This document shows, piece after piece, positions 6,994 to 13,516 of a stretch of 18,551 nt of DNA (the stretch's first letter is position 1; the number at the start of each line of letters is the position of its first letter). The notes under the pieces are model-generated. The model was not told where the DNA came from. It saw only the letters and a program-made list of their open reading frames with translations, and made no database searches. The translations under genes and the position numbers were made by a program. This stretch comes from CAIPFQ01 sp035480615 (GTDB taxonomy: Bacteria; Chlamydiota; Chlamydiia; Chlamydiales; SM23-39). The stretch is taken from the NCBI GenBank assembly GCA_035480615.1, contig DATIHO010000032.1, positions 1 through 18,551 on the forward strand, in the 5' to 3' direction.

Positions 6994-8115
6994 TCACTTT
7001 GGGTATATTTTCTTGAGGATTCGCGTGATGATTTCAATCGCCCGTTGCACCTCTTCGCGGGTATTGGTTCTTCCAAATGAAAATCGAAGCGAACTTCTTG
7101 CCCGTTTTCGATCGATCCCCATCTGAGATAATACTCTGGATGGTTCAAGAGCTCCAGACGCACATGCAGAGCCATGAGAAGCTGCGATTCCTGCAAGATC
7201 GAGCTGTATGAGCAGTGTTTCTCCATCGACTCCGGGAAATGCCACATTCGATGTATTAGAAATTCTTGGGCCTTCTCCATTGATTACAATATTTTTCAAG
7301 GAATCTTGCAACCCTGTTTCAAACATCACCCTCAAATCGTGCAAATGAGAGGTAATGGCAGTTTGATTTTCCATGAGGATTTTGAGCGCCTCTGCAAATC
7401 CTAAAATACCTGCCAAATTTTCTGTCCCCGCCCGAAAATTGCTCTCCTGGCTACCGCCCGTGATGAGTGGGTCGAGTTTCAGAAAAGAGCGGTGAAAAAG
7501 GAGGCCCACCCCTTTTGGAGCATGAAATTTATGCCCGCTTACAGCAATCGCCGAAATTCCGGGATACATTTCAAATGGCTCCTTGCCAACATAAGCTACA
7601 TAATCAAGCAGCAGAGGAATCCCTCTTTTCTCAGCAATTTTTGCGATTGCGGCTATATCAATTTTTACTCCCGTTTCCCCATTTGCCGCAGTCAAAGCGA
7701 TGGCGGTAGTGTCGGACCGGATCGCATTTTCGATTTGTTCCGGCAAGGGAGCGCCCCAAACGCCTACAGGGAGATAAGTGACCTCCATTCCCAGGGTCTC
7801 GAGAGATTGGATTGTCCGATACATGGAGGAGTGCTCAATCACGCTTGTAATGAGGTGGTTTTTTTTCTTTAACCCCCTTAGCATAAGGTTGATGCTTTCA
7901 GTACCGCAGGAGGTGAAAGTGATTTCATCTACGGCTGTGTGAAAAAAAGAAGCCGCTGTTTGGCGGGCAGCTAATAATTTTTGCTTTGCTTGCTGACCAA
8001 ACCAATGCATGCTGGATGGATTGCTCGAAGGGCCCTCGAAATCCTCTAACATCGCTTTAAAAACTCTCGGATCTAAAGCTGTTGTGGAATTATTATCAAA
8101 ATAAATTTTTTCCAC
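6994..8115 (-). CDS. nifS: NifS/IscS-type cysteine desulfurase
   Basis: This is a PLP enzyme that removes sulfur from cysteine as an enzyme-bound persulfide for Fe-S cluster or thio-cofactor synthesis. In 373 aa it shows the N-terminal YFDNNSTT (5-12), EHSSM (94-98) with the PLP-stacking His, SGHKFHAPKGVG (193-204) with Schiff-base lysine K196, the RAGTEN loop (228-233), and SHGSACASG (313-321) with catalytic Cys C318. The motif usually read as D..Q..GK is DYVAYVGK here (171-178), so the Gln that contacts the PLP ring oxygen is replaced by Ala. The start is GTG and overlaps the PP2C stop by one base (TAGTG), the last gene of a four-gene operon. No IscU-like scaffold is present in the window. 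Confidence 0.93.
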   Translation of the reverse strand: MEKIYFDNNSTTALDPRVFKAMLEDFEGPSSNPSSMHWFGQQAKQKLLAARQTAASFFHTAVDEITFTSCGTESINLMLRGLKKKNHLITSVIEHSSMYRTIQSLETLGMEVTYLPVGVWGAPLPEQIENAIRSDTTAIALTAANGETGVKIDIAAIAKIAEKRGIPLLLDYVAYVGKEPFEMYPGISAIAVSGHKFHAPKGVGLLFHRSFLKLDPLITGGSQESNFRAGTENLAGILGFAEALKILMENQTAITSHLHDLRVMFETGLQDSLKNIVINGEGPRISNTSNVAFPGVDGETLLIQLDLAGIAASHGSACASGALEPSRVLSQMGIDRKRARSSLRFSFGRTNTREEVQRAIEIITRILKKIYPK

Positions 8116-8843
8116 TATTTTCCAGATTGAATCATAACAAGAGTGATATTATCAGAACTGCCTTTAAACTTGGCTAAATTAATAAGATTTTTACAAGAAT
8201 TCTCTAAACTATTCGATTGATTAATTGTGTCTTCCATCTCTTGAAGGCTTAAAACATCATGGAGCCCATCGGAAGATAAAAAATAAAGATCCGAAGTTTC
8301 ATGAGGAGCGATCGCAATTTCAGGTTTTACCTTATTGCCCGTTCCAAGAGCGCGTGTAATGACGTGTTTATAAGGAAATGGGGTTTCGCATTGCTGAGCC
8401 AATTTGCCGGTTGCCAGCCATTTTGTAAAGAGGGAATGGTCTTGAGTTAAAAGCTCCAGTTTTCTTTCTCGAAGACGATACACTCTACTATCGCCAATAT
8501 GGGCATAGGCAACGAAATCATCGGTCCAAATCAAACAGCAAAGGGTCGTTCCCATTCCGGAAAGTTTTGTAGAACGAAGGCTCATCTGATAGATCCATCT
8601 ATTCGCTTTTTCAATCGCTTGCCGTACTTGAATGATCAGTTCTTTTGAATTCGCATACTCAATCGCACTGATCGAAGCGATAAGGAAATCAATTGCCTCA
8701 TTTGCAGCCACTGCTCCTCCCTTATGGCCTCCCATCCCATCAGCCAAAGCAAAGAAGCCGATATCGGGCAAAGCTGCCCAAACATCTTCGTTTTCTGCTC
8801 TGGTCAACCCGATATCGGAGAGTCCAAATGATCTTAGCCGCAT
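8115..8843 (-). CDS. PP2C-family Ser/Thr protein phosphatase
   Basis: A complete PPM/PP2C phosphatase of 242 aa that removes phosphate from Ser/Thr in a metal-dependent reaction. Visible motifs are R.ENED (15-20), ADGMGGHKGG (34-43) with metal ligand D35, HIGDSRVYRLR (115-125), DHS (135-137), SSDGLHDVLS (190-199) with D192, and GSSDNITLVMI (228-238) with D231. No extra domain or membrane segment is present, so it should be cytosolic. Chlamydiae use PP2C to counter Hanks-type kinases such as PknD and Pkn1, and a homologue lies beside nifS in Chlamydia as I recall. No kinase is encoded in this window. It starts 9 nt after the CPBP stop without a strong ribosome-binding site, so coupling to upstream translation is likely. 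Confidence 0.93.
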   Translation of the reverse strand: MRLRSFGLSDIGLTRAENEDVWAALPDIGFFALADGMGGHKGGAVAANEAIDFLIASISAIEYANSKELIIQVRQAIEKANRWIYQMSLRSTKLSGMGTTLCCLIWTDDFVAYAHIGDSRVYRLRERKLELLTQDHSLFTKWLATGKLAQQCETPFPYKHVITRALGTGNKVKPEIAIAPHETSDLYFLSSDGLHDVLSLQEMEDTINQSNSLENSCKNLINLAKFKGSSDNITLVMIQSGK

Positions 8844-8852
8844 GAGAGAAAT

Positions 8853-9704
8853 TTATCCATAGAGTTCCCCTAGAAAATAAAGATTTAAAACGCTAAAGGA
8901 ATTAAACAATGCATGCAATCCGATCGAAGATGTCAACGAACCTTGCTTTTCGTAGACGAAGCCAAGAAATAGGGCGAATACAAAAAGAGACCCGATGATT
9001 GAAATATTGGCAAGACCTTGGTCTGGCGAATAGTGAAAAAAAGCAAAAAAGAGCGAAGTGATCAAAATCGCCATTTTTGCACCCAGTTTTTGACGGATGA
9101 ATGATTGAAGAAAGCCTCGAAAAATAGCCTCTTCAAGCATTGGAGCAAACACAATGATCGTCGCTACTGATAAAAAGAAATAGCGAGGATATTGAAAAGT
9201 CATTTTTAAAAATCGGACAGCCAGTTGATCAGGAAGTACAGGAACTTGAAAAATATAATAAAGCAAAAGATCGAAGAGTTCGCTGCTGAAGATAACCAGG
9301 GGAAAAGCGATCGCAAAACTTAAAGCTGCGAATTTCATATCCTTCCAGAGGGAGTTTTGTTCATCTCTGCGCCAGATCTTCCAAGCGATCTCTCGGGAAA
9401 TGAGAGCGGAATATCCAGAAATACACGCAAGAATGATCAGAGATATTAAGAAGTTCAGCCATGCTATATTTGCAATTGGCGGAGAAAATCTCAAAATTGA
9501 TCCCAATACCCTTGTAATCAGGGGAGTGAGAAAGGTGACGCAAACCAGGTAAATCGCGAAGACCGATGCAACATGAAACCATCGAATCGGGAATCTCCAC
9601 TTTAACTCCACTTTAGGGAAAGAAAAATAATGGGATCTTTTTGCAAAGTAGAGAAAAAAAACAGCAACGACTCCAAAAAGAGCTACGCTGACGAGCTTGC
9701 TCAT
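8853..9704 (-). CDS. CPBP-family intramembrane metalloprotease
   Basis: A 283-aa polytopic membrane protein with about seven or eight helices. It carries the CPBP (Abi/CAAX protease and bacteriocin-processing) signatures: EEAIFRG (191-197) for motif 1, FAFFH (220-224) for motif 2 and HALFN (264-268) for motif 3. Together these supply the Glu, His and Asn residues of an Rce1-like active site. Bacterial members cleave membrane-embedded or lipidated substrates, but the substrate here is unknown. The start overlaps the stop of the preceding lipoprotein gene by 4 nt, and PP2C follows 9 nt after the stop. The arrangement suggests, without proving, that the lipoprotein could be a substrate or partner. 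Confidence 0.88.
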   Translation of the reverse strand: MSKLVSVALFGVVAVFFLYFAKRSHYFSFPKVELKWRFPIRWFHVASVFAIYLVCVTFLTPLITRVLGSILRFSPPIANIAWLNFLISLIILACISGYSALISREIAWKIWRRDEQNSLWKDMKFAALSFAIAFPLVIFSSELFDLLLYYIFQVPVLPDQLAVRFLKMTFQYPRYFFLSVATIIVFAPMLEEAIFRGFLQSFIRQKLGAKMAILITSLFFAFFHYSPDQGLANISIIGSLFVFALFLGFVYEKQGSLTSSIGLHALFNSFSVLNLYFLGELYG

Positions 9705-10333
9705 CTACTTTTTGCCAAAAGGATATATTCACTGACCCGATCCGCAATTTCTTGAGCAATTCGATGATGAGCAATGCCCAAAGGAGATTTGTTATACTCA
9801 TCAGTGCCCCAGGTAATCATCTCATAATCAACCGGAAATAAGGTTCTGGGGATGTAGTAAGAATCTCGAATCATTTGTTGAAGGACGATTTTTGGTTCAG
9901 CGCCGCGCAAGTCGATGACGCGGATCTTGATGCCCATATTGAGACTGTTAGAGACACCTAATTCAGAAGAAACTTTAGATGGTGTCATCTCGTGTTCGGC
10001 AAGCTCGAGAAATACAGCAAACTCATGATTTGGAAACTCTTTTTTCATCCATCCAAGCTCGTCTGCGAAGGGGTTGGCGGCAAGAGCAAAATCTTCTTGA
10101 GCGTGAATAAAAATTTGTCCTTTTTTGGCAATGAGCTGATAAATGGAAGAGGTGAATTCATCAGCAACGCTCCAAGGCACATCGAATGACGCTGTGTCGA
10201 CCATAGTCGCTAAAGCAACCACGGGTTTTGCCCGTCCATCATCGTGGTAGCGAGTCGATGATTGCTCTTCTTTACAACGGCTGCAGCATCCGGCAGCAAT
10301 TGAGATCAAACAATAAAAAAGCAGATAGCGCAT
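9701..10333 (-). CDS. Predicted lipoprotein of unknown function
   Basis: The start is chosen at 10333 because GGGAGG lies 6 nt upstream (10340-10345); an in-frame TTG 24 nt earlier overlaps nothing useful. The 210-aa product begins MRYLLFYCLISIAAGC, a lipoprotein signal with Cys 16 as the likely lipidation site, followed by a Cys-rich stretch (CCSRC). The mature part has no transmembrane helix. It contains a segment with alternating strand-like character (KPVVALATMVDTASFDVPWSVADEF), an acidic-aromatic middle (HEFAVFLELAEHE), and a conserved-looking end (YNKSPLGIAHHRIAQEIADRVSEYIL). I believe a similar lipoprotein exists in Chlamydia near the nifS-PP2C region, but I cannot name a function. It heads the four-gene operon that runs to nifS. 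Confidence 0.82.
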   Translation of the reverse strand: MRYLLFYCLISIAAGCCSRCKEEQSSTRYHDDGRAKPVVALATMVDTASFDVPWSVADEFTSSIYQLIAKKGQIFIHAQEDFALAANPFADELGWMKKEFPNHEFAVFLELAEHEMTPSKVSSELGVSNSLNMGIKIRVIDLRGAEPKIVLQQMIRDSYYIPRTLFPVDYEMITWGTDEYNKSPLGIAHHRIAQEIADRVSEYILLAKSR

Positions 10334-10438
10334 GGATTTCCTCCCAAAATATGACAAAAAACAAGAGTAGCAAATTGCGAGTTATTGTGTCTAACTCCTG
10401 TTTTCTGATAGCTTGTTTGGGTATCATTTCGGAGGTTT

Positions 10439-11413
10439 ATGTCTTTAGATGGCGATCATCGAACACTTCAAAACAGGGCTGTCCTGGGAGTCGGACTGAT
10501 GATTTTGGGTTTGGCCCTTTATCCATTATCCGATGCGTTCATTAAGCATTTAATGGGAACCTATAGTGTTTGCCAAGCCACTTTGCTCCGCGCTATCACG
10601 CGATTAATTCCTCTCCTGATCGCAACCTTTTTTCAAGGTGGATTATTTAAAGTCCTCTATTCCAACCGGCTTTCAAGCCATGTCAGCCGATTAATTGTGA
10701 ACTTGATCTACACTTTTGCATTCATGTTCGCCTTCTCTTTAGCTTCTCTTACGACGATTTACACATTTAGCTATACCTCTCCGTTGTTTATGATTGTACT
10801 GAGCGCATTGATGCTCAAAGAAAAGGTGACCCGGGAAAGGTGGGTTGCAGTAGGGATTGGTCTTATTGGCGTCATCATCGCCATGAGGCCGGGATCGAAC
10901 GTACTCGAATCAGCTGCCTTTTTAGTGCTTTTTGGAACATTTTTGGGTGCTTTGAATAAAATTTTAATGAGAAGGCTCGCTTCTACAGAACATAGCCTCG
11001 CGATTGCGATTTATCCGAATTTTGTCATGATTCTCGCAATGAGTGTCTTAGCAATTGGTTCTGCTGTGGAGCCAGGCCTGTTGCCGCCCCATTTTACGCT
11101 TGTTTGGAAACCCATGCCGTGGTCGCATTGGGGGCTGTTCGCGATTGTGGGAGCTTTAACAGCAGGGGCCCAATATGCGATCGCGCAATCTCTCCGTTTT
11201 GCCCAAGCGTCTATTCTCGCCCCGATTGATTATTCTACATTCTTTTGGGTGGTAGCCCTTGATTTTACCTGGTGGAATAAAAGCCCCGACGCTTATACTC
11301 TGGCCGGCGCTGCAATTATTGTAAGCAGCAATTTGTATATCCTTTATAGGACTCGCAAGGAAGAAATGGCCAAAAAAAATCTCAAATCGACGAAGGCGGA
11401 ATCCGGTATATGA
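10439..11413 (+). CDS. EamA/DMT-superfamily transporter
   Basis: A 324-aa membrane protein with ten predicted helices in two EamA repeats, the layout of drug/metabolite transporters. The first repeat ends in YTSPLFMIVLSALMLKEKVT followed by RWVAVGIGLIGVIIAMRPG, a very typical EamA pattern. The second ends in ILAPIDYSTFFWVVALDFTWW and a final helix before a Lys-rich tail. In chlamydiae, DMT proteins include S-adenosylmethionine importers, and metabolite uptake is plausible, but no substrate can be read from the sequence. GGAGG lies unusually close to the ATG (3 nt). The stop overlaps the start of the MFS gene by 4 nt, so the two transporters are coexpressed. It is divergent from the lipoprotein operon. 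Confidence 0.9.
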   Translation: MSLDGDHRTLQNRAVLGVGLMILGLALYPLSDAFIKHLMGTYSVCQATLLRAITRLIPLLIATFFQGGLFKVLYSNRLSSHVSRLIVNLIYTFAFMFAFSLASLTTIYTFSYTSPLFMIVLSALMLKEKVTRERWVAVGIGLIGVIIAMRPGSNVLESAAFLVLFGTFLGALNKILMRRLASTEHSLAIAIYPNFVMILAMSVLAIGSAVEPGLLPPHFTLVWKPMPWSHWGLFAIVGALTAGAQYAIAQSLRFAQASILAPIDYSTFFWVVALDFTWWNKSPDAYTLAGAAIIVSSNLYILYRTRKEEMAKKNLKSTKAESGI

Positions 11414-12675
11414 TCCGTTTTTCTCATTATCGGTGGGTGATTGCCGGTATGATTTTTTTTATTACTCTTGTCAATTTTATTGATCGCTCGGCTATTTCGT
11501 TTGTTATTGAGCAACTCAAGCTGGAATTTCACTTTTCCGATACGCAATTTGGCATGATTCTTGCGGCTTTTGGTGTGGGATATGTACTGCTTACAGCTTT
11601 TGGAGGTTGGTTGGTGGATGCGTTTGGGACTCGAATCATATGGCCCATTGCAGCAATGGCATGGTCTTTATGTGTCGGATTTCTTGGATTTGCCACCGGT
11701 TTTTGGGGATTTATCGGACTCCGTTTTTTACTTGGGGTGACTGAAGGACCCCATTTTCCCGCTATGACCCGCTCCATCAGCGATTGGCTGCCCCCCCAAG
11801 AGAGGGCCAGGGCTTTGTCTTTGGGTCTCGTTGCCATTCCTCTTTCTTCAGTAGTGGGAGCTCCGCTTACTTCTTATCTGGTTGCTGATTTTGGGTGGAG
11901 AACGATGTTCTTTACAATTAGCATTGTCGGCATTCTTTGGGGGATCCTATGGTATTTTCTATTTAGAGATCGACCTGAGCAGTGCAAATATGTAAGCGAA
12001 GCGGAAAAAAGACTCATTAGACATACCGAAAGTGAAGGCATTAAACAGAACAAATCATCTATCGATTGGCGTTTTTTGTTACTGCATCCCGCTTTGATTG
12101 CAAATAACATCGCTTATTTTGCCTTTGGCTATATGCTCTTTTTCGCTACTTTATGGCTGCCTGGCTATTTTCTCTCTCAGCATGGATTAAACTTGAAAAG
12201 CGTAGGATGGTACCTCACCATTCCATGGTTGATTGGCGCCTGCTTTCTCAAGGCAGGGGGAATTCTTTCCGATTGGCTTTATAAAAAAACAGGTAGCGGC
12301 AGGATCTCTCGATCTCATGTCATTTGGTGCAGTCAACTTTTGGCAGCGATCTGTTTTGTAGGTCTCGGATTCACCTCATCTTTAAGTATATCGCTTATTT
12401 TATTGAGCCTTGGTCTTGGGTTCGGCCTTATGCCGCAGCCTGCGTTTTTTAGTATCAATATTGATGTAGCAAAGGAGCGTTCCGGCTCTTCGCAAGGAAT
12501 TACCTCAAGCTGTCTTTCTTTAGCAGGAATCATCGCCCCGTTGCTGACCGGCTGGTTGATCGATGCGACAGGCAGTTACCACGCCGCCTTTTTATTGCTC
12601 GGCGGTTTAACTGCGATGGCTGTAATTGCTGTTATCTTGTTTCATCATCCAGATAAACAATGGTCTACTGCTTAG
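11410..12675 (+). CDS. MFS transporter, ACS (organic anion) family-like
   Basis: A 421-aa major facilitator with twelve predicted helices. NFIDRSAISFVI in the first helix, GGWLVDAFGTRI for the cytoplasmic loop 2-3 motif, RFLLGVTEGPHFPAMTR in helix 4 and DWLPPQERARAL after it are typical of the anion:cation symporter branch, which includes hexuronate, galactonate, phthalate and sialate carriers. FRDRPEQCKYVSEAE marks the central loop. Substrate is undetermined; a carboxylated sugar or organic anion is the family's usual cargo. The start overlaps the EamA stop (ATGA). The TAG stop (12673-12675) lies in the short repeat at 12672-12701, so the C-terminus ends inside repeat sequence. Confidence 0.9.
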   Translation: MIRFSHYRWVIAGMIFFITLVNFIDRSAISFVIEQLKLEFHFSDTQFGMILAAFGVGYVLLTAFGGWLVDAFGTRIIWPIAAMAWSLCVGFLGFATGFWGFIGLRFLLGVTEGPHFPAMTRSISDWLPPQERARALSLGLVAIPLSSVVGAPLTSYLVADFGWRTMFFTISIVGILWGILWYFLFRDRPEQCKYVSEAEKRLIRHTESEGIKQNKSSIDWRFLLLHPALIANNIAYFAFGYMLFFATLWLPGYFLSQHGLNLKSVGWYLTIPWLIGACFLKAGGILSDWLYKKTGSGRISRSHVIWCSQLLAAICFVGLGFTSSLSISLILLSLGLGFGLMPQPAFFSINIDVAKERSGSSQGITSSCLSLAGIIAPLLTGWLIDATGSYHAAFLLLGGLTAMAVIAVILFHHPDKQWSTA

Positions 12676-12701
12676 AAGCTGTCCTAAACTTTAGCTTCTT
12701 A
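12672..12701. repeat. Short palindromic repeat at the MFS stop codon
   Basis: This 30-bp imperfect inverted repeat pairs TTAGAAGCT with AGCTTCTTA around GTCCTAAACTTT. It is the same module as 6222-6251 in the opposite orientation, and its first 17 bases equal the left end of the long repeat starting at 12732. It gives the MFS gene its TAG stop. GAGACT follows it, as at 6252. The long repeat begins about 30 nt further on. Confidence 0.8.
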
Positions 12702-12728
12702 GAGACTGAAATTTAATTTGCAGACACT

Positions 12729-12910
12729 CTCTTAGAAGCTGTCCTAAAACCCAGGCTTCGTCGATTTTGGGGATTATTTTGGCCGATTTTTGGGTCTTTT
12801 TGCGGGGGTTGTATACGAAGTTTGATACTACCCCCGCAAAAAGAACCAAAAATCGGCTCAAAAGAACCCCAAAATCGACGAAGCCTGGGTTTTAGGACAG
12901 CTTCTAAGAG
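12729..12910. mobile_element. Complete 182-bp nested palindromic element
   Basis: Two 80-nt arms (12729-12808 and 12831-12910) flank a 22-nt centre. By manual comparison the outer 44 bp pair perfectly and about 74 of 80 positions pair overall. The innermost stem is TGCGGGGG/CCCCCGCA. Each arm's outer module is itself a hairpin, since GAAGC near the tip pairs with GCTTC about 20 nt inward. There is no reading frame of note. It lies between the convergent MFS gene (stop 12675) and the small membrane protein gene (stop 12914). Ends read TTA/GAAGCTGTCC and GGACAGCTTC/TAA, so a TA or TNA target duplication of an IS5- or IS630-type transposase is conceivable but unproven. Confidence 0.85.
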
Positions 12911-12913
12911 GGG

Positions 12914-13261
12914 CTATCTCTTTTTTTTCTTTTTTAAAAAAGGAAACAGGAAAATGATGATTCCCGCGGAAACAAAGAGGATCCCTCCAACCTTTGCTGT
13001 GGTTGCTATGCCCTGGTAATAAGTGATCTCTTCTTTTCCTGCGTTGATTTTTTCTTCGGCAGGATGCACAACGGCCGCATCGCCGATTGCTTTTGAATAG
13101 GGGTTAAGCCCAAAGAGTTGTTTTCCCCGCGCAACCGAGCTTTCTCCGCTGGAGATTTGCTGCTGTCCTTGCTCGATTTGCTTTGTGATATGATGGGAAA
13201 TCAAAAGCAATGCAATCCCAGCAATGAAAACAATGATCCCGATGATTTTTTTGATATTCAT
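12914..13261 (-). CDS. Small two-helix membrane protein
   Basis: The 115-aa product has an N-terminal transmembrane helix (about 5-22) and a C-terminal one (about 91-108), and ends in a poly-Lys tail (LKKKKKKR) encoded by an A-rich tract. The loop between is polar and repetitive in style (TKQIEQGQQQISSGESS; EEKINAGKEEI), so both ends should face the cytoplasm, with the loop outside. The topology recalls small DUF3185-like proteins, but I am not sure of a family. AGAGG lies 4 nt before the ATG. The leader (13262-13332) contains two perfect hairpins. The stop codon is 3 nt from the long palindrome, which probably shapes the mRNA 3' end. Confidence 0.7.
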   Translation of the reverse strand: MNIKKIIGIIVFIAGIALLLISHHITKQIEQGQQQISSGESSVARGKQLFGLNPYSKAIGDAAVVHPAEEKINAGKEEITYYQGIATTAKVGGILFVSAGIIIFLFPFLKKKKKR

Positions 13262-13332
13262 TTGACCTCTAACAGGGGAGAAATCTCCCCCTTTGATTCC
13301 AACATTAGACCTCTTAGTTTCGAAAGAGGTCT
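13262..13332 (-). promoter_or_regulatory. Leader with two hairpins and a repeated Shine-Dalgarno sequence
   Basis: Reading the minus strand, AGACCTCTT/AAGAGGTCT (13324-13332 with 13307-13315) forms a 9-bp perfect stem with an 8-nt loop. Next, GGGGAGA/TCTCCCC (13275-13290) forms a tight 7-bp hairpin, and then the ribosome-binding site sits in AGAGGTC (13264-13270). The 5' arm of the first hairpin contains GACCTCT, so it could pair equally with its own partner or with the ribosome-binding site. The first hairpin could instead belong to the 3' end of the tRNA transcript. No convincing promoter is seen. Confidence 0.4.
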
Positions 13333-13383
13333 ATTTGTTACATATCGAATATCGGCTGATTTTTTCAATCAATGTTTTTTTGT

Positions 13384-13456
13384 CGTTCTCGGCTGGAGTT
13401 GAACCAGCGACCTGTCGCTTAGGAGGCGACCGCTCTATCCACTGAGCTACGAGAAC
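13384..13456 (-). tRNA. tRNA-Arg, anticodon CCT
   Basis: A full cloverleaf folds on the minus strand: acceptor GTTCTCG/CGAGAAC, D-stem GCTC/GAGC with loop AGTGGATA, anticodon stem GTCGC/GCGAC with loop CTCCTAA (anticodon CCT, reading AGG), and T-stem GCTGG/CCAGC with loop TTCAACT. The discriminator base is G. The CCA tail is not encoded (ACA follows), so it must be added by nucleotidyltransferase. The gene is 73 nt with a short variable loop and stands alone, with its own promoter. Confidence 0.96.
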
Positions 13457-13467
13457 ATAGGCGCTTT

Positions 13468-13496
13468 ATTTTAACTATGGCATCGCTTACTCTCAA
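13468..13496 (-). promoter_or_regulatory. Promoter of tRNA-Arg
   Basis: On the minus strand TTGAGA (13491-13496) and TAAAAT (13468-13473) are 17 nt apart, and each is one base off the sigma-70 consensus. Transcription would start around 13461, about five bases before the mature tRNA 5' end. GC-rich GCGCC between the -10 and the start resembles a stringent-type discriminator, which is common at tRNA promoters. Confidence 0.7.
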
Positions 13497-13516
13497 GAGA
13501 AAAAGGTGTTTTTCTT

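Noticed and set aside
10401..10428. Inverted repeat TGATA/TATCA before the EamA gene as an operator
   Set aside because: Only 5 bp arms with an 11-nt spacer in AT-rich DNA; expected by chance.
12729..12910. CRISPR array or integron attachment site explanation for the repeats
   Set aside because: There are no regularly spaced direct repeats with unique spacers, no cas genes, and no integrase or attC core sites; the structure is one long inverted repeat.
13351..13378. Small hairpin TGATT/AATCA followed by a T-run near the tRNA
   Set aside because: It reads as a terminator only on the plus strand, where no gene ends; the stem is just 5 bp.
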